A DNA stretch of 29,845 nt. Source: CAYWMP01 sp964459445. Lineage in GTDB: Bacteria; Desulfobacterota; DSM-4660; Desulfatiglandales; HGW-15. Shown piece by piece: positions 17,948 through 26,910 of this stretch. The first letter of the stretch is position 1. Every line of letters starts with the position of its first letter. The notes beneath the pieces were generated by a model. The model saw nothing but the letters and a program-made list of their open reading frames with translations. It was not told the origin of the DNA and did not search any database. Both the position numbers and the translations under genes were made by a program. The stretch is taken from assembly GCA_964459445.1 (NCBI GenBank), contig CAYWMP010000058.1, positions 1-29,845 on the forward strand, read 5' to 3'.

Positions 17948-18222
17948 TTTTATTCCTTTTGGTCCTTTATTTGTTTGCTCCGAAACACTCCTTATTCATC
18001 AAACAACGCTAGCATTCAATACTGGTCATTAAGTTGTCTCTTTAAAGCAGCTTGGGAAAGAGCCCGTCAGCGTTTGACTGGGGGACAGCAATCTGATTGA
18101 AGGACCTGGCGTTACGGGACATTCTTAAAAAATTAAGCCTGAGACCGCCCTGGGTAACCAGGGGATGGCGGCGGGGAAGCTACTCTACTCTTCACTCTCA
18201 TGCAGAGTTTACAATTGAACCC
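17948..18222. other. Spacer after the YhaN-like gene with small hairpins
   Basis: CCCTGG-GTAA-CCAGGG (18148-18163) and CTTAAAAAATTAAG (18124-18137) lie downstream of the YhaN-like stop; on the minus strand the first is followed some 14 bases later by a T6 run, a weak terminator at best. TCAAACAACGC (18000-18010) and GCGTTTGA (18070-18077) are inverted partners with a two-base bulge. No gene is visible. Confidence 0.4.
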
Positions 18223-21200
18223 TCAAACCAATTCATGGGTATAAATTCCTGCCTTCGCTTCAAGATTACCTGCTAGCTCAAGAACCCGCCTGTGGTGAGT
18301 GAAAAGCAAGACCTGGGTACTGAACGCCAGCTTCGCGAGGATCTCGAGGCAGGCTCTTGTACGATTGTCGTCAAAGCCTATGAGAATGTCGTCGACGACA
18401 AAGGGCATGGGCTCTCCCTTGCTCAGATGTTGATCGAGGGTAGCGAGGCGAAGTGACAGGTAGAGCTGATCTCGGGCTCCGTCACTCATCCCACCGACGG
18501 ACACCTCTGCATCATTTGGACGAACACCGAGCATGATGGGCTTGCCGCTTTCGTCCAATTCATCCCGAAGATTCGCAAAGGACCCCAGGGTGAGTTTGGA
18601 AAAGAGCTCACTAGCCCTCGCCAGAACCGGAGCCTGATTTTTTTTCCGATAGTCCTCTATTCGCTGTTTAAGGATGAGCGCAGCGATTTGCAGGCGAAGG
18701 TACTGCTCAACACCAGAAACCATGGTGGCAAGTTGCTGTTCTGCCTCCTCTGATGCATTGGCGGCTGCGGCACTGCCATCCTTCGCCTTTATCTCGTTTT
18801 GAAGCGTTTGTCGTTGGTCGCGTAGCGTGTCCCTATTTGCCTGCAGCTCTTTCAGTTCCGAGGATACTCTCTCCAGTTCACCCTCGATTGTATCGATATC
18901 CGAATTGCTGGCCTCTTTCTCCAATTCTTGAATACTCAAGCCATCCCCATTGCGCGTGAGCTCTTGTTCAAGCGTATCGAGCTTCTGCTGCAGCTCGCGC
19001 ATTTTTCGTGAGCTTTCACCGGCCGTTTCCAGCTCATCATCAGTCTCAACACCAGCTTGCTCCCTCAGTGAAACAAGCTGCTCCTGTGCCGTTCGAATCG
19101 TTATGTCAGCGTCTTCGATTTCTTCCTTTAACTCTTTTTCCTGAGTCTTTATATTTCTAAGGCTTGCACGCGCTTCACGCGCCTCATTCAGGTCTCGGTT
19201 TAACTGAGCAGCAATAGTGCTCGCCTCTTGACCGTCTCCTTTGAACCCAATACTATCGGCGAACTCGAACACCTTTTTTTTGAATTTCTCTGATACTTGG
19301 TCTATTCCGTAAATTCGTCTGCGTAGTTCTTCTGATTTATCGAATTTATCAAGAAATGCCAATAGCTGATCGAATGCCTCAGTCGCTTGTTCCGGGTGGA
19401 CATCAGTTTTCAACCCCAAGCCATCAATGGCTTGCCCCCATTCCTGTGTCCAATTGGATTGACCGTTCTCTGTTGAGGTAAGCTCTTTGCGCGCTCTTTT
19501 GATGCGAATCTCTGTACCGCCCAGCGAATGCTCCAATCGGCGTTTCCGTTCGAGAGTCGCTTCCTCTTGTTCGATTCGCTGTTCACACAGATTAATCATG
19601 GCCTCAAGGCTCATCTCTTGTAGATCTATTGAATCATCAAATTTTATTATTTGTAACGAGACGGCTTCCTTGAGGGCTTTACAATCCTCGGCGAGTTTTC
19701 TTGCATCGCCAGAAATGGTATTCGCTGCCAGAACGTTCGCTAGAAGCTTGTCTAGTCTAAAAAGCCATTGCTTCATCTCCCGTGGAGATCCATGATCTAC
19801 TCCCAATGGCTCCCATATAGAATCCCATTCCTTTTGATATGATTCCTTTTCCTGACTCGCCTTTCTGACCTCTTCTGTGATGTCGTTGTGACGGGAATTT
19901 AGGTTTTCAATCTTTGCCTCAAGATCAGCCCGTTTCACCACCTTATCTGCGTCTAACCGAAGTCGATCCGATACGTTATCTGCAACTTCGATTTTTTGCT
20001 CATAAAATGTCGGGAGATCGGAATCAGACACAAACTTCGCGATGTCCTTTCCTACATCAATTTCTTCGATGTACTTTCGCTTTATGAGATTCCATCCCGT
20101 GTTCCGTAACGACCGCGCTTCTTCAAGCTCCGAAATCGTCGGCACATCGCTACTCAATAACAGCGCTTTTAGGTCCTGCTCTGCCTGTTTTTCCTCCTCT
20201 TCAAGTTCTTTTCGCTTGCGACCATAATCTCTAATTTTTTCGTCCAATTGATCGAGCTCTCTCTCAAACCTGTCCAAAGTCTCTGATACGGGCATGGCAA
20301 TTTTTGAAAGCGATTCGATTGTTCCAGAAAATCTTCCTAGCCTAGAAAGCTCATCCTCACAGGCCGCTTTCTCATCTGAATCGCGTTTTTGTGAATCGGC
20401 TAGTCGCTGTTCCAGGTCACCAACCTTGAGAGCAGAGGTGACCGCCGCCTTCAGTTCGCTTAGCTCAAATTTCGATTGAGCCTGTTCAGCCAGCTCTTTC
20501 TCAATTGCCGCTTGTTCGTCTTCGACGTCCTGCAGTGTGGTTTTGGCCTTTTCCATTTTTTGATTCAGGAGACTATGCTTCTGAGCCAAACCGGAGATCC
20601 ACTTTTTGTTGTTGGTCAGGGGTCGCAGCTGGTCGGAATCATCGAGACCGAGATCGGGACGTACGCCCTTTAGCAGTTGCTTAGCCTCGTTTTGCAACAG
20701 ACGCCGTTTTCCATCTTGCTGGGGACGATCTTTGATTGCTGTTTCAACAGCTCCCAATTCTTTGTAAATGGCTAAAATGGCCTCTTCGTTATCTAGTAAA
20801 TCGTTACGGACATTCAACGTTTCCAATTCTTCTTTTAAGCGAGACAGCTTGGCTTCGGCCCTAGCTTTAGCTTCACTTGCATTTTGCAGTCTGTCTCTAG
20901 CGTTTTTGTATTGTTCGTCGAACTCTTCCGGAAGTACCAATACTTCTCCCAATTCTTCAATTCGAGCCATTACTCCACGGCGCTCAGCCAACGCGCCCCT
21001 TACGCGATTGAGCCTATCCAGACGGCTCTTTTCTTTGCTTTTTCCATTGATATCTTCTTCAACTTGTTGAATGGCGGAAAGGGTGTCAGTGAGTTCTTTT
21101 TGTAACCTTTTCCATTCTGCAACAGGAAGACTCGAATCCTTGATTCGCTTTTTTGCTTCTTTGAAATTCGATATTGCCTGGTTCACAAGTTTAGTAGAAG

Positions 21201-21735
21201 CTCGAGGCCTGAAAAGTTCTTCAGCGCCATTTTGCAAATCGGACAATATTTCGCGGAGACTTGCGGTACCAACTGCAGCACTAAAGAGTGCTTGACCGAG
21301 GTCGCCAGACTGGTTTAGAAGCTCCTGGCCACCCTCTACCATTCTACCATGGTCTATTCCATACAATTTTGTGAATAGATTCTCATCAATGCCTCCTGGC
21401 AAAAACGGCAATAAAATCGAATCGTCGAGGGCGGCATCAGTGCCGGGATCCAACAGAGTACCCTTCGTACCCTTCCTCCGAATGAATTCTATTTCTTCAC
21501 CGCCTGAAAGCCTGAGCTTCCCGCCAATTCGTAGTTGAGGGTTCGAGTGAAGGTAATTGTCATTGGTACGGGTTGGAATACCAAACAACCATGCGATGAG
21601 AGCTCTCAGTGAGGTACTCTTGCCCGCTTCATTGTCCCCGTATATCAAGTGTATTCCAGAATCTCCGTCCGATAGATTCAATGATATGTCGGTGAAGGGA
21701 CCGTATGCAATCAAATCGAGGCGGTCGATTCTCAT
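18223..21735 (-). CDS. YhaN-like SMC/SbcC-type AAA ATPase
   Basis: 1170 aa. The N-terminal half-ATPase has Walker A YGDNEAGKST (32-41). A very long coiled-coil-rich middle (about 190-1000) follows, then the C-terminal half-ATPase with signature GGMSDGARDQLYLSLRLA, Walker B PFVVDDILIGFDD and a switch histidine (LLFTHHRRV). This is the SbcC/Rad50 layout in its YhaN branch. Paired with the YhaO-type nuclease encoded just upstream, it should form a complex that opens and trims DNA ends or hairpins, in repair or against invading DNA. No CxxC zinc hook is apparent at the middle of the coiled coil, as is usual for YhaN rather than Rad50. Its ATG overlaps the nuclease stop by four bases (ATGA), so the two are translationally coupled. 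Confidence 0.92.
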   Translation of the reverse strand: MRIDRLDLIAYGPFTDISLNLSDGDSGIHLIYGDNEAGKSTSLRALIAWLFGIPTRTNDNYLHSNPQLRIGGKLRLSGGEEIEFIRRKGTKGTLLDPGTDAALDDSILLPFLPGGIDENLFTKLYGIDHGRMVEGGQELLNQSGDLGQALFSAAVGTASLREILSDLQNGAEELFRPRASTKLVNQAISNFKEAKKRIKDSSLPVAEWKRLQKELTDTLSAIQQVEEDINGKSKEKSRLDRLNRVRGALAERRGVMARIEELGEVLVLPEEFDEQYKNARDRLQNASEAKARAEAKLSRLKEELETLNVRNDLLDNEEAILAIYKELGAVETAIKDRPQQDGKRRLLQNEAKQLLKGVRPDLGLDDSDQLRPLTNNKKWISGLAQKHSLLNQKMEKAKTTLQDVEDEQAAIEKELAEQAQSKFELSELKAAVTSALKVGDLEQRLADSQKRDSDEKAACEDELSRLGRFSGTIESLSKIAMPVSETLDRFERELDQLDEKIRDYGRKRKELEEEEKQAEQDLKALLLSSDVPTISELEEARSLRNTGWNLIKRKYIEEIDVGKDIAKFVSDSDLPTFYEQKIEVADNVSDRLRLDADKVVKRADLEAKIENLNSRHNDITEEVRKASQEKESYQKEWDSIWEPLGVDHGSPREMKQWLFRLDKLLANVLAANTISGDARKLAEDCKALKEAVSLQIIKFDDSIDLQEMSLEAMINLCEQRIEQEEATLERKRRLEHSLGGTEIRIKRARKELTSTENGQSNWTQEWGQAIDGLGLKTDVHPEQATEAFDQLLAFLDKFDKSEELRRRIYGIDQVSEKFKKKVFEFADSIGFKGDGQEASTIAAQLNRDLNEAREARASLRNIKTQEKELKEEIEDADITIRTAQEQLVSLREQAGVETDDELETAGESSRKMRELQQKLDTLEQELTRNGDGLSIQELEKEASNSDIDTIEGELERVSSELKELQANRDTLRDQRQTLQNEIKAKDGSAAAANASEEAEQQLATMVSGVEQYLRLQIAALILKQRIEDYRKKNQAPVLARASELFSKLTLGSFANLRDELDESGKPIMLGVRPNDAEVSVGGMSDGARDQLYLSLRLATLDQHLSKGEPMPFVVDDILIGFDDNRTRACLEILAKLAFSTQVLLFTHHRRVLELAGNLEAKAGIYTHELV

Positions 21736-22997
21736 TTGGCAACTCCCACCGTCAATAACCTGCCAACCAACATATGTTTGGCCTCCTCAACCAAGCGCTC
21801 GATGGTTTGATTTTCATCAAGATTCAGGGCGGAGTCAGCGCCAAAAGCCTCTGATGGAATCTTCTGCCTGAGATCGGCAATCACATCTTTGAGGCCGCCA
21901 ATTTTGTCTGGATTTTCTGGTGTAGCTAATATGTCATTGAGAAGTTTTCCGAATGCGCTATCGTCGGACAACGTAGATTCCAAATCGAGCTTACCGACCG
22001 CTGCATTTTCAACCCTCTCAATCCACAAATCATCACCGGCGATTTCTGCACCAAGTGCTTTGATTTGCTGCTCAAATCGTTCTGGGTAGGCTGCTATCTT
22101 GCCTGATATTGAGGTTGCGCCTTCAAAACGGATGCGCATTGCGATAGGTCTTCCGTTCGCTGATGTTAGTTCGTTTTTAATGGATTTTCGAGCGCGCTCA
22201 AGCACCTCTCGCATTTCAGCAGCATCTGTTAAATCGACGCTGCACTCGACCCAACGCAAAACATCCAACGCGCACTTTTCTACTGCGCTCACAGCGCTGT
22301 CTTCGACTGTAACGAGCACACATCCTTTGGCACCGGTCTCTCGAATATGACGGCCCTGAACACAGCCAGGGAACACGATCCATGGATCTTGGGAAACAAA
22401 TTCTTGCTTGTGAATGTGCCCCAACGCCCAATATTGATAGCCCTTGGAGCGTAGATCATCTACTGAACAAGGGGCATACATCGCATGGCCTTCTCTGCCA
22501 TCGAGGCTAGTATGCAGTAAACCAATGTTGAACACTCCTTTCTCGGCGGCAGCAAATCCGACCGCGAGATTCTCATAAACGTGCTGTTTTCCAAAGCTCC
22601 GCCCATGAATCGCAACCGCCAAATCATCTATTTTTCTTGTTTCAACCTTCCGAGACGATAAGATCGTCATGTTGGCGGGGCTATCCAGGGCTTTGGTCAT
22701 TCGATTGGCGGCGTCGTGGTTTCCAGCAACTGCGAAAACCGAGATGTCGTGCTGGCCGAGTCGGCCCATCTGCTGGCCAAGGAATATGCCGGTACTGTAA
22801 TCCTTCCAATCACCGTCATAGAGATCGCCTGCCAACAAAACGAACGAGACCTTCTCTTCAATAGCTAGATCTACGAGGTTCTCGAAAGCTCTTCGGCACG
22901 CATTACGAATGGATTCCGCAGGTACAGATTCATAGCGAGATAGACCGCGCAATGGGCTATCCAAATGAACATCGGCTGCGTGGATGAATTTGAACAT
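21732..22997 (-). CDS. YhaO-like SbcD/Mre11-type DNA repair exonuclease
   Basis: 421 aa calcineurin-type metallophosphoesterase. Metal ligands are in order: D9 and H11 (ADVHLD), D58 (AGDLYD), N93 and H94 (AGNHD), H162 (LLHTS) and the GHIH pair (193-196). MFKFIHAADVHLDSPLRGL is the stereotyped beginning of YhaO-type nucleases, so the start is ATG 22997 with GAGG just upstream; a GTG at 23003 adds two residues. It works with the YhaN-like ATPase whose gene overlaps its end. The leader contains the GCGTTAGCT site described separately. The C-terminal part (about 270-421) is helical and probably docks the ATPase. Confidence 0.92.
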   Translation of the reverse strand: MFKFIHAADVHLDSPLRGLSRYESVPAESIRNACRRAFENLVDLAIEEKVSFVLLAGDLYDGDWKDYSTGIFLGQQMGRLGQHDISVFAVAGNHDAANRMTKALDSPANMTILSSRKVETRKIDDLAVAIHGRSFGKQHVYENLAVGFAAAEKGVFNIGLLHTSLDGREGHAMYAPCSVDDLRSKGYQYWALGHIHKQEFVSQDPWIVFPGCVQGRHIRETGAKGCVLVTVEDSAVSAVEKCALDVLRWVECSVDLTDAAEMREVLERARKSIKNELTSANGRPIAMRIRFEGATSISGKIAAYPERFEQQIKALGAEIAGDDLWIERVENAAVGKLDLESTLSDDSAFGKLLNDILATPENPDKIGGLKDVIADLRQKIPSEAFGADSALNLDENQTIERLVEEAKHMLVGRLLTVGVAK

Positions 22998-23025
22998 TGT
23001 CACCTCATCATTTCAAAACAAAGAG

Positions 23026-23153
23026 AGCTAACGCTGATCTGATGGGACGGGCGGTTGTATGAAAAAAGTAGTTAAAGTAAATTTTAGGGTTTTGCAAATG
23101 TTTACCCAAAAAGCCGCGATATAAGCCCGATCCCTCTCCAACGCGTGTTAGCC
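23026..23153 (-). other. attC-like imperfect palindrome between the KTSC and YhaO-like genes
   Basis: Plus-strand order: AGCTAAC (23026-23032), GGGACGGGC (23044-23052), about 72 bases, GCCCGATCCC (23125-23134), GTTAGCC (23147-23153). The outer pair matches 6 of 7, the inner pair is perfect except for one unpaired T. Total 128 bases, within the attC size range, and the stop codon of the KTSC gene lies inside the outer box, as is common in integron cassettes. Against attC: the spacers between boxes are 11-12 bases rather than about 5, the outer box GTTAGCT departs from GTTRRRY, and no integrase is in the window. Confidence 0.35.
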
Positions 23154-23369
23154 TGAATGTCTTCCATGTGGCTTGAAATCCAGGATTCTGCTGATGTATT
23201 GGCCTCGCGACTGCCCTGGTGCGGTAAACTCCTCCCAGACATTGGATGGACAAGCCGCATACCACCACTCCACGCCATCTGGAAACCGGACGTAGATTTT
23301 CTCGGTTTCTGAATCGTATGCCTCAGCGACGATTCGAGATGAACTGCTAACAGGAATCCATTCAATCAT
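23148..23369 (-). CDS. KTSC-domain small protein
   Basis: 73 aa, a complete stand-alone KTSC domain (named for its occurrence at the C-terminus of some lysyl-tRNA synthetases; function unknown). The pattern is clear: IPVSSSSRIVAEAYDSETEKI, then YVRFPDGVEWWYAACPSNVWEEF, then SRGQYISRIL. The ATG overlaps the herA-like stop by four bases (ATGA) and AGGAGG lies seven bases upstream inside the herA end, so it is strongly coupled to the SIR2-HerA operon as its last gene. The domain is usually compact and may bind RNA or protein; nothing in the sequence indicates catalysis. Its stop codon is part of the GGCTAAC box of the attC-like palindrome. Confidence 0.82.
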   Translation of the reverse strand: MIEWIPVSSSSRIVAEAYDSETEKIYVRFPDGVEWWYAACPSNVWEEFTAPGQSRGQYISRILDFKPHGRHSG

Positions 23370-25128
23370 TCTTCCACCTCCTCATAGGTGCCGCGCCATG
23401 ACGCCAAGGCAGGTCCGATATCGGGCAGTCGCGGTTCCTGGCGCCATGGCTGCAGTGACGGATCCTCGGCTTGTGGCCAGGGATTTGGATTGTCAAGGCA
23501 AGCGCGCGCAGGAAGAATCACGGCCTCACCGCTGATGATTGCCTCGTGTGTGCGAAGTGAAGGAAGCACGGCAGCTAACCCGGCAACCGCATCCGGAAGT
23601 GCTGACTTGATCGTGCCTTGATCATCGGAATTTGACAGTCGAAGCGCGATAATGGTACCGCACTGGGCTAACGCCGTCTTAGGGAGTTCCGTCGGACGCT
23701 GAGTAACCAGCAAAAGCCCAATCCCGTACTTGCGACCCTCCCGCGCTATTCGGTTGGCCGAATTGCGCGTCAGTGTGCTCGCGCCTTCACCGAGATACCG
23801 GTGGGCTTCTTCCAACACTACAAGAACTGGGCTGGGCCGACCAATCCCTGGTCCGCCCGGTTTGCCGCGCAGCGAGACCTCAAAGAGGAGATTGAGCACG
23901 ACGCCGATAGCGACGTCAGCGGCTTCAGCCGGAACACCGCTGAAATCAAGGACCGAGACGGCCTGCTTTTTGCCAAGCCACTCCTGCATAACCTCAACGA
24001 GGGGATCTTGTCCCTTCGGATCGCCAATTGGCTCCTGGAAGAAACGCAATTGCGGGTCGATAAGCCCCAGACGGAGAAGGTCCGGGGTTGTTCCATGGGC
24101 GCCGTACATGGGGCCTTTGTGCGGTTCTTGACCTGCGGGCCGTACGGCTCAAACTGCGCTGCGCACAGAGTGGCTGAATCGCCCGGGTCCGTCTGCCTGG
24201 CCGTGTCCGGGTCACCCTTGTTCGTACGGGTTTCCCGATTCTTCGAGTCTAGCATGTACCAGATGGGACGGATGTCGAAGGGTACTGGTGTATCGGCAGT
24301 GACAGTAGTTGGATCTAGCGTCAGCCAATCCGCATCCTCAACGAATTTACGCCTAGCCTCGACCACGAGTTCCGCGAAACGACTGGCGAATGTGGGGCCC
24401 CCAGGGGTACCCGCGAAGATACGCACTATATCCGAGGCAGGTAGCGCCCAGTAAGGAACACGGAGTCGATTGGCTCCGACGGCGAGAACGCTTCGCACTG
24501 AGGCACTATGCTTCAGGGCAGGCGCGTATTCTCCATGCGGATCGACGACAACTATATTGGCCGCCTGCCATCCCCCGTTCACGAAAGCCTGCATTAACGA
24601 AGCGACTGCACTTGTTTTCCCAGAACCCGTGGATCCTACGACTGCGGAATGTCGGACAACGAGGCACGAAGCATCTAAAGAAACAGGTACTTCCTCGGCA
24701 GCAGCCAAGCGCCCTAAGCGTATGTGTTCGTCGTCGGGTGGCGGGAAAACCGACCTGAGTTCATCAGGCGTAGCGAAATGCACGGCGTCATCCAAGCCAG
24801 GGTACGACCCCACTCCCCGCTGGAAGCGACCAGTTGCACGATCAATCTCGCCCAACAACTGAACTTGGAGCCAGCGCTCGTCAGATTGAATGGCATCGGT
24901 TGGTGTTAGAGGTCCGGCCAATTCAGCAATGCCAACGAGATTCACGGTAGCGATGAGGTCAACAAGTCCTTGCGGAATGCGCACGAGCGAACCGATTTGG
25001 CCGACTGGCTGTAGTCGTCCACGGTAGATGGGAGCAACACCCGCCAAGTCAGAATCAAGAGCTACGGTTATTGTTGCGCCAAGGACATGGCGTACTCTAC
25101 CTATGCAGGTAGGATCTCGCTCAGGCAT
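23366..25128 (-). pseudogene. HerA-like ATPase of a SIR2-HerA system, frame broken once
   Basis: HerA/FtsK-superfamily hexameric ATPase, reconstructed length about 587 aa. First part, 25128 to about 24116: N-terminal HAS-barrel (about 5-100), Walker A GSTGSGKT (165-172), VVDPHGEY (194-201). Second part, from about 24115 in the next frame: VSVLDFSGVP, Walker B VLVVLEEAHRYL, then REGRKYGIGLLLVTQRPTEL and CGTIIALRLSN, all typical of HerA. At 24109-24120 the minus strand reads ACAAAGGCCCCATG; one extra G (AAAGGGCCCC) would restore RTKGPMYG. So one base is missing by mutation or assembly error; a -1 slip on A-AAG would give the same product. The start overlaps the SIR2 stop by eight bases with GGAGG upstream. 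Downstream of the shift, the first frame runs on as meaningless sequence. Confidence 0.88.
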
Positions 25129-26302
25129 CGTCTCTCGTGCCTCCTTCGACCACGCTTTTCGTGATGGCCTTTTCGAGAAATTCGCGCATGAGCGTTTCAC
25201 TCTCCGGTTCCTGGGGCACACTTCGAGCGAGGTAGGCAGACAAGTGTGTGAAGTCACGAAGAACGAATTGGTCGTCAACCCAAAGGCCGGGCGGCGGGTC
25301 TTCAGGGGACTTCCATTCCCCCCGCACACCGCCGAGGATTGCCTCGCGGCCACTGGTAACCTGCAAATTGGGCGTGACCATGGCTCGTTTGACTAATACT
25401 TCCGGAATATCCGAGTAACAGAAGACTTGGAATTCTGAGCGCGGGCGACGGGAAGCTGCATCGAAGATCATGTCGTTCAGATGCGAGTCACTGAAGGAGT
25501 ACCCTGAAATCAAGAGAATTGTTTCTGGTTCGTGTAATGCCCGCCGAAAGCGATCCTGCAATACAACGAACGGAACCCGCCGGGATTCCTCGTACTTAGT
25601 GTCGGAAGGAAAGATGGCGGCGGCATCACCTTTGGAGATTGGTTGGCCCAACCGAATGATTGTGCGATCCTTCTCCCAAGCCCAATTTACAGAGCCATGA
25701 AGTTTCCAAAGTCGAACAAAAAACGCGGGCATCCATTCCCGATCAGATCCAGCCCTGCCTTCGACAAGCTCCGTGTGGAATCTAGCTCGAACGGTACCGA
25801 CGAAGCCGTCGAAGTAAGGCACCCGCAAGCTGTCTAGAGTGGTCTCTAACAATAAATCGTAATTCACTGTAAAGAGTTCGATCGGGAGATTGTAGTCCGC
25901 ACGTGCGGCCCAGGAAGCGAATCGATAAAAGGGTTCGAGGTTGGCGTTTTGGATGTCGAGCGCCTTGACGATGGCTTTGCATACGGCGGCATCCAAAGTC
26001 GTAGCTTTCTCTTTCGTCAGGCCGTCAAATTCTTCCTCGTCGCTGACCAAAGCGACGATGCGACGGATGCGCGTAAGCGCTTCTTCGAGATTGCACTCTT
26101 CTAGTTGGCACTGAAACGCCTTTTGCTCATTAGTCGTCAAGGCCGATACCACCTTTTGCTGTAGTTGCTTCACGCCCGGAAGGCCGCATGCTTGTGCGCT
26201 TCCTGCGCCGAGGAACACACACACGTGACGTGACCTGCTAGCCAGCTTCGCGCTCAGTGCGGTCCCGAAATCTAATGGATTGTGCTTGAACACGGTCGTC
26301 AT
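25121..26302 (-). CDS. SIR2-domain protein, NADase-type effector of a SIR2-HerA defence pair
   Basis: 393 aa. The Sir2 Rossmann fold is plain: FLGAGSAQACGLPG (30-43, NAD phosphate loop), FTVNYDLLLETTL (144-156, with the catalytic-site N147 and D149), LWKLHGSVNW (198-207, catalytic H202) and LISGYSFSDSHLND (264-277). It lacks the zinc-ribbon cysteines of protein deacetylase sirtuins, as expected of defence SIR2 domains, which consume NAD+ upon phage infection. A C-terminal segment (about 320-393) contains no obvious second domain. Its stop overlaps the start of the HerA-like gene by eight bases. SIR2 next to HerA is an established anti-phage gene pair; ATPase and SIR2 form one large complex. 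A GCGTTAGCT site lies about 22 bases before the ATG. Confidence 0.9.
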   Translation of the reverse strand: MTTVFKHNPLDFGTALSAKLASRSRHVCVFLGAGSAQACGLPGVKQLQQKVVSALTTNEQKAFQCQLEECNLEEALTRIRRIVALVSDEEEFDGLTKEKATTLDAAVCKAIVKALDIQNANLEPFYRFASWAARADYNLPIELFTVNYDLLLETTLDSLRVPYFDGFVGTVRARFHTELVEGRAGSDREWMPAFFVRLWKLHGSVNWAWEKDRTIIRLGQPISKGDAAAIFPSDTKYEESRRVPFVVLQDRFRRALHEPETILLISGYSFSDSHLNDMIFDAASRRPRSEFQVFCYSDIPEVLVKRAMVTPNLQVTSGREAILGGVRGEWKSPEDPPPGLWVDDQFVLRDFTHLSAYLARSVPQEPESETLMREFLEKAITKSVVEGGTRDDA

Positions 26303-26323
26303 GTCTTTCTATTCTCCCTGGTA

Positions 26324-26332
26324 AGCTAACGC
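26324..26332 (-). repeat. GCGTTAGCT site before the SIR2 gene
   Basis: Same nine bases, same orientation as the copy at 23026-23034 before the YhaO-like gene; a variant GCGTTAGGT occurs at 26917-26925 before the nuclease-like gene. A reverse partner CTAACGC (minus strand, 26501-26507) lies near the 3' end of the preceding gene. See the finding on cassette-like junctions. Confidence 0.45.
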
Positions 26333-26439
26333 ATGGCTCATGGGCCGTAAAAGGAACATGGCCTTCACCACTTAAGAATTTAATATGAATTCGTAAAACC
26401 AACAGCCGCCAGCCTTTTGCGGTCCGATGGAGCCAGAGG

Positions 26440-26910
26440 TCAGGATTTTTCATTAATTGCCAATACGATTCGAGCCCAGTCATCTGCGTAGCACTTGCAC
26501 GCGTTAGTGAAATCAGTATCTACTTCCGAATACCTAGCGGTGAATTTGAAGAGTGTCTTTCCGTTACTCGACGTCTCTCGTAAATCCTCTGTTGGGACTA
26601 TGAAAAAAGTTGATTTGTTGAACCAGTAGGCGAGTACAAACTGGGACGATTCTTTTTCTTTTTTAGTAATTGTGAACTGAACCATATTAGGCTGACGCGA
26701 CACCAAAAGGCTCTGCCGGGTTTTCACCTCAAGGTTTATCTGGCAGCTAGGCCCCATAAGAACCAAATCACAACCTTCATCAGTATAGTTACGAAACACT
26801 TTCCATCTATCAAGCCCTTCCTGATCGCGTGTCATGTGCAGGAACAGTAGGGCTGATAATTCTCCAATTTCTTGGAGTGCTGTTTTCAGATTTTGTGGAA
26901 GTTGACCCAT
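26440..26910 (-). CDS. Small PD-(D/E)XK nuclease-like protein
   Basis: 156 aa. A helix with ALQEIGELSALLFL (11-24, E17) is followed by DEGCDLVLMGPSCQINLEVKTRQ (44-66), which gives the D48...E61-V-K63 pattern of PD-(D/E)XK nucleases; beta strands then follow (MVQFTITKK, FVLAYWF, TFFIVPTEDL). The size and motif spacing fit a stand-alone restriction-endonuclease-fold domain. I do not know a named family. It reads in the same direction as the SIR2-HerA-KTSC operon, 137 bases upstream, and may be its first gene or a separate unit. The ATG at 26910 sits six bases after the GCGTTAGGT site; AGG is the only ribosome-site-like sequence. Confidence 0.65.
   Translation of the reverse strand: MGQLPQNLKTALQEIGELSALLFLHMTRDQEGLDRWKVFRNYTDEGCDLVLMGPSCQINLEVKTRQSLLVSRQPNMVQFTITKKEKESSQFVLAYWFNKSTFFIVPTEDLRETSSNGKTLFKFTARYSEVDTDFTNACKCYADDWARIVLAINEKS

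Noticed and set aside
23818..24115. Continuation of the first HerA frame past the frameshift
   Set aside because: The sequence loses all HerA similarity after 24115 while the other frame carries Walker B and the C-terminal motifs.
24390..24862. Plus-strand open frames opposite the HerA-like gene
   Set aside because: Shadow frames in GC-rich coding sequence; the minus strand carries clear motifs.
25129..25353. Upstream extension of the HerA-like frame by 75 codons
   Set aside because: It lies wholly inside the SIR2 coding sequence; the ATG at 25128 fits the overlapping-gene pattern and the normal HerA beginning.
26324..26509. Full attC assignment for the nuclease-SIR2 junction
   Set aside because: Only the 7-base outer arms match, the span is 182-186 bases and no inner box is convincing; kept only as part of the junction observation.
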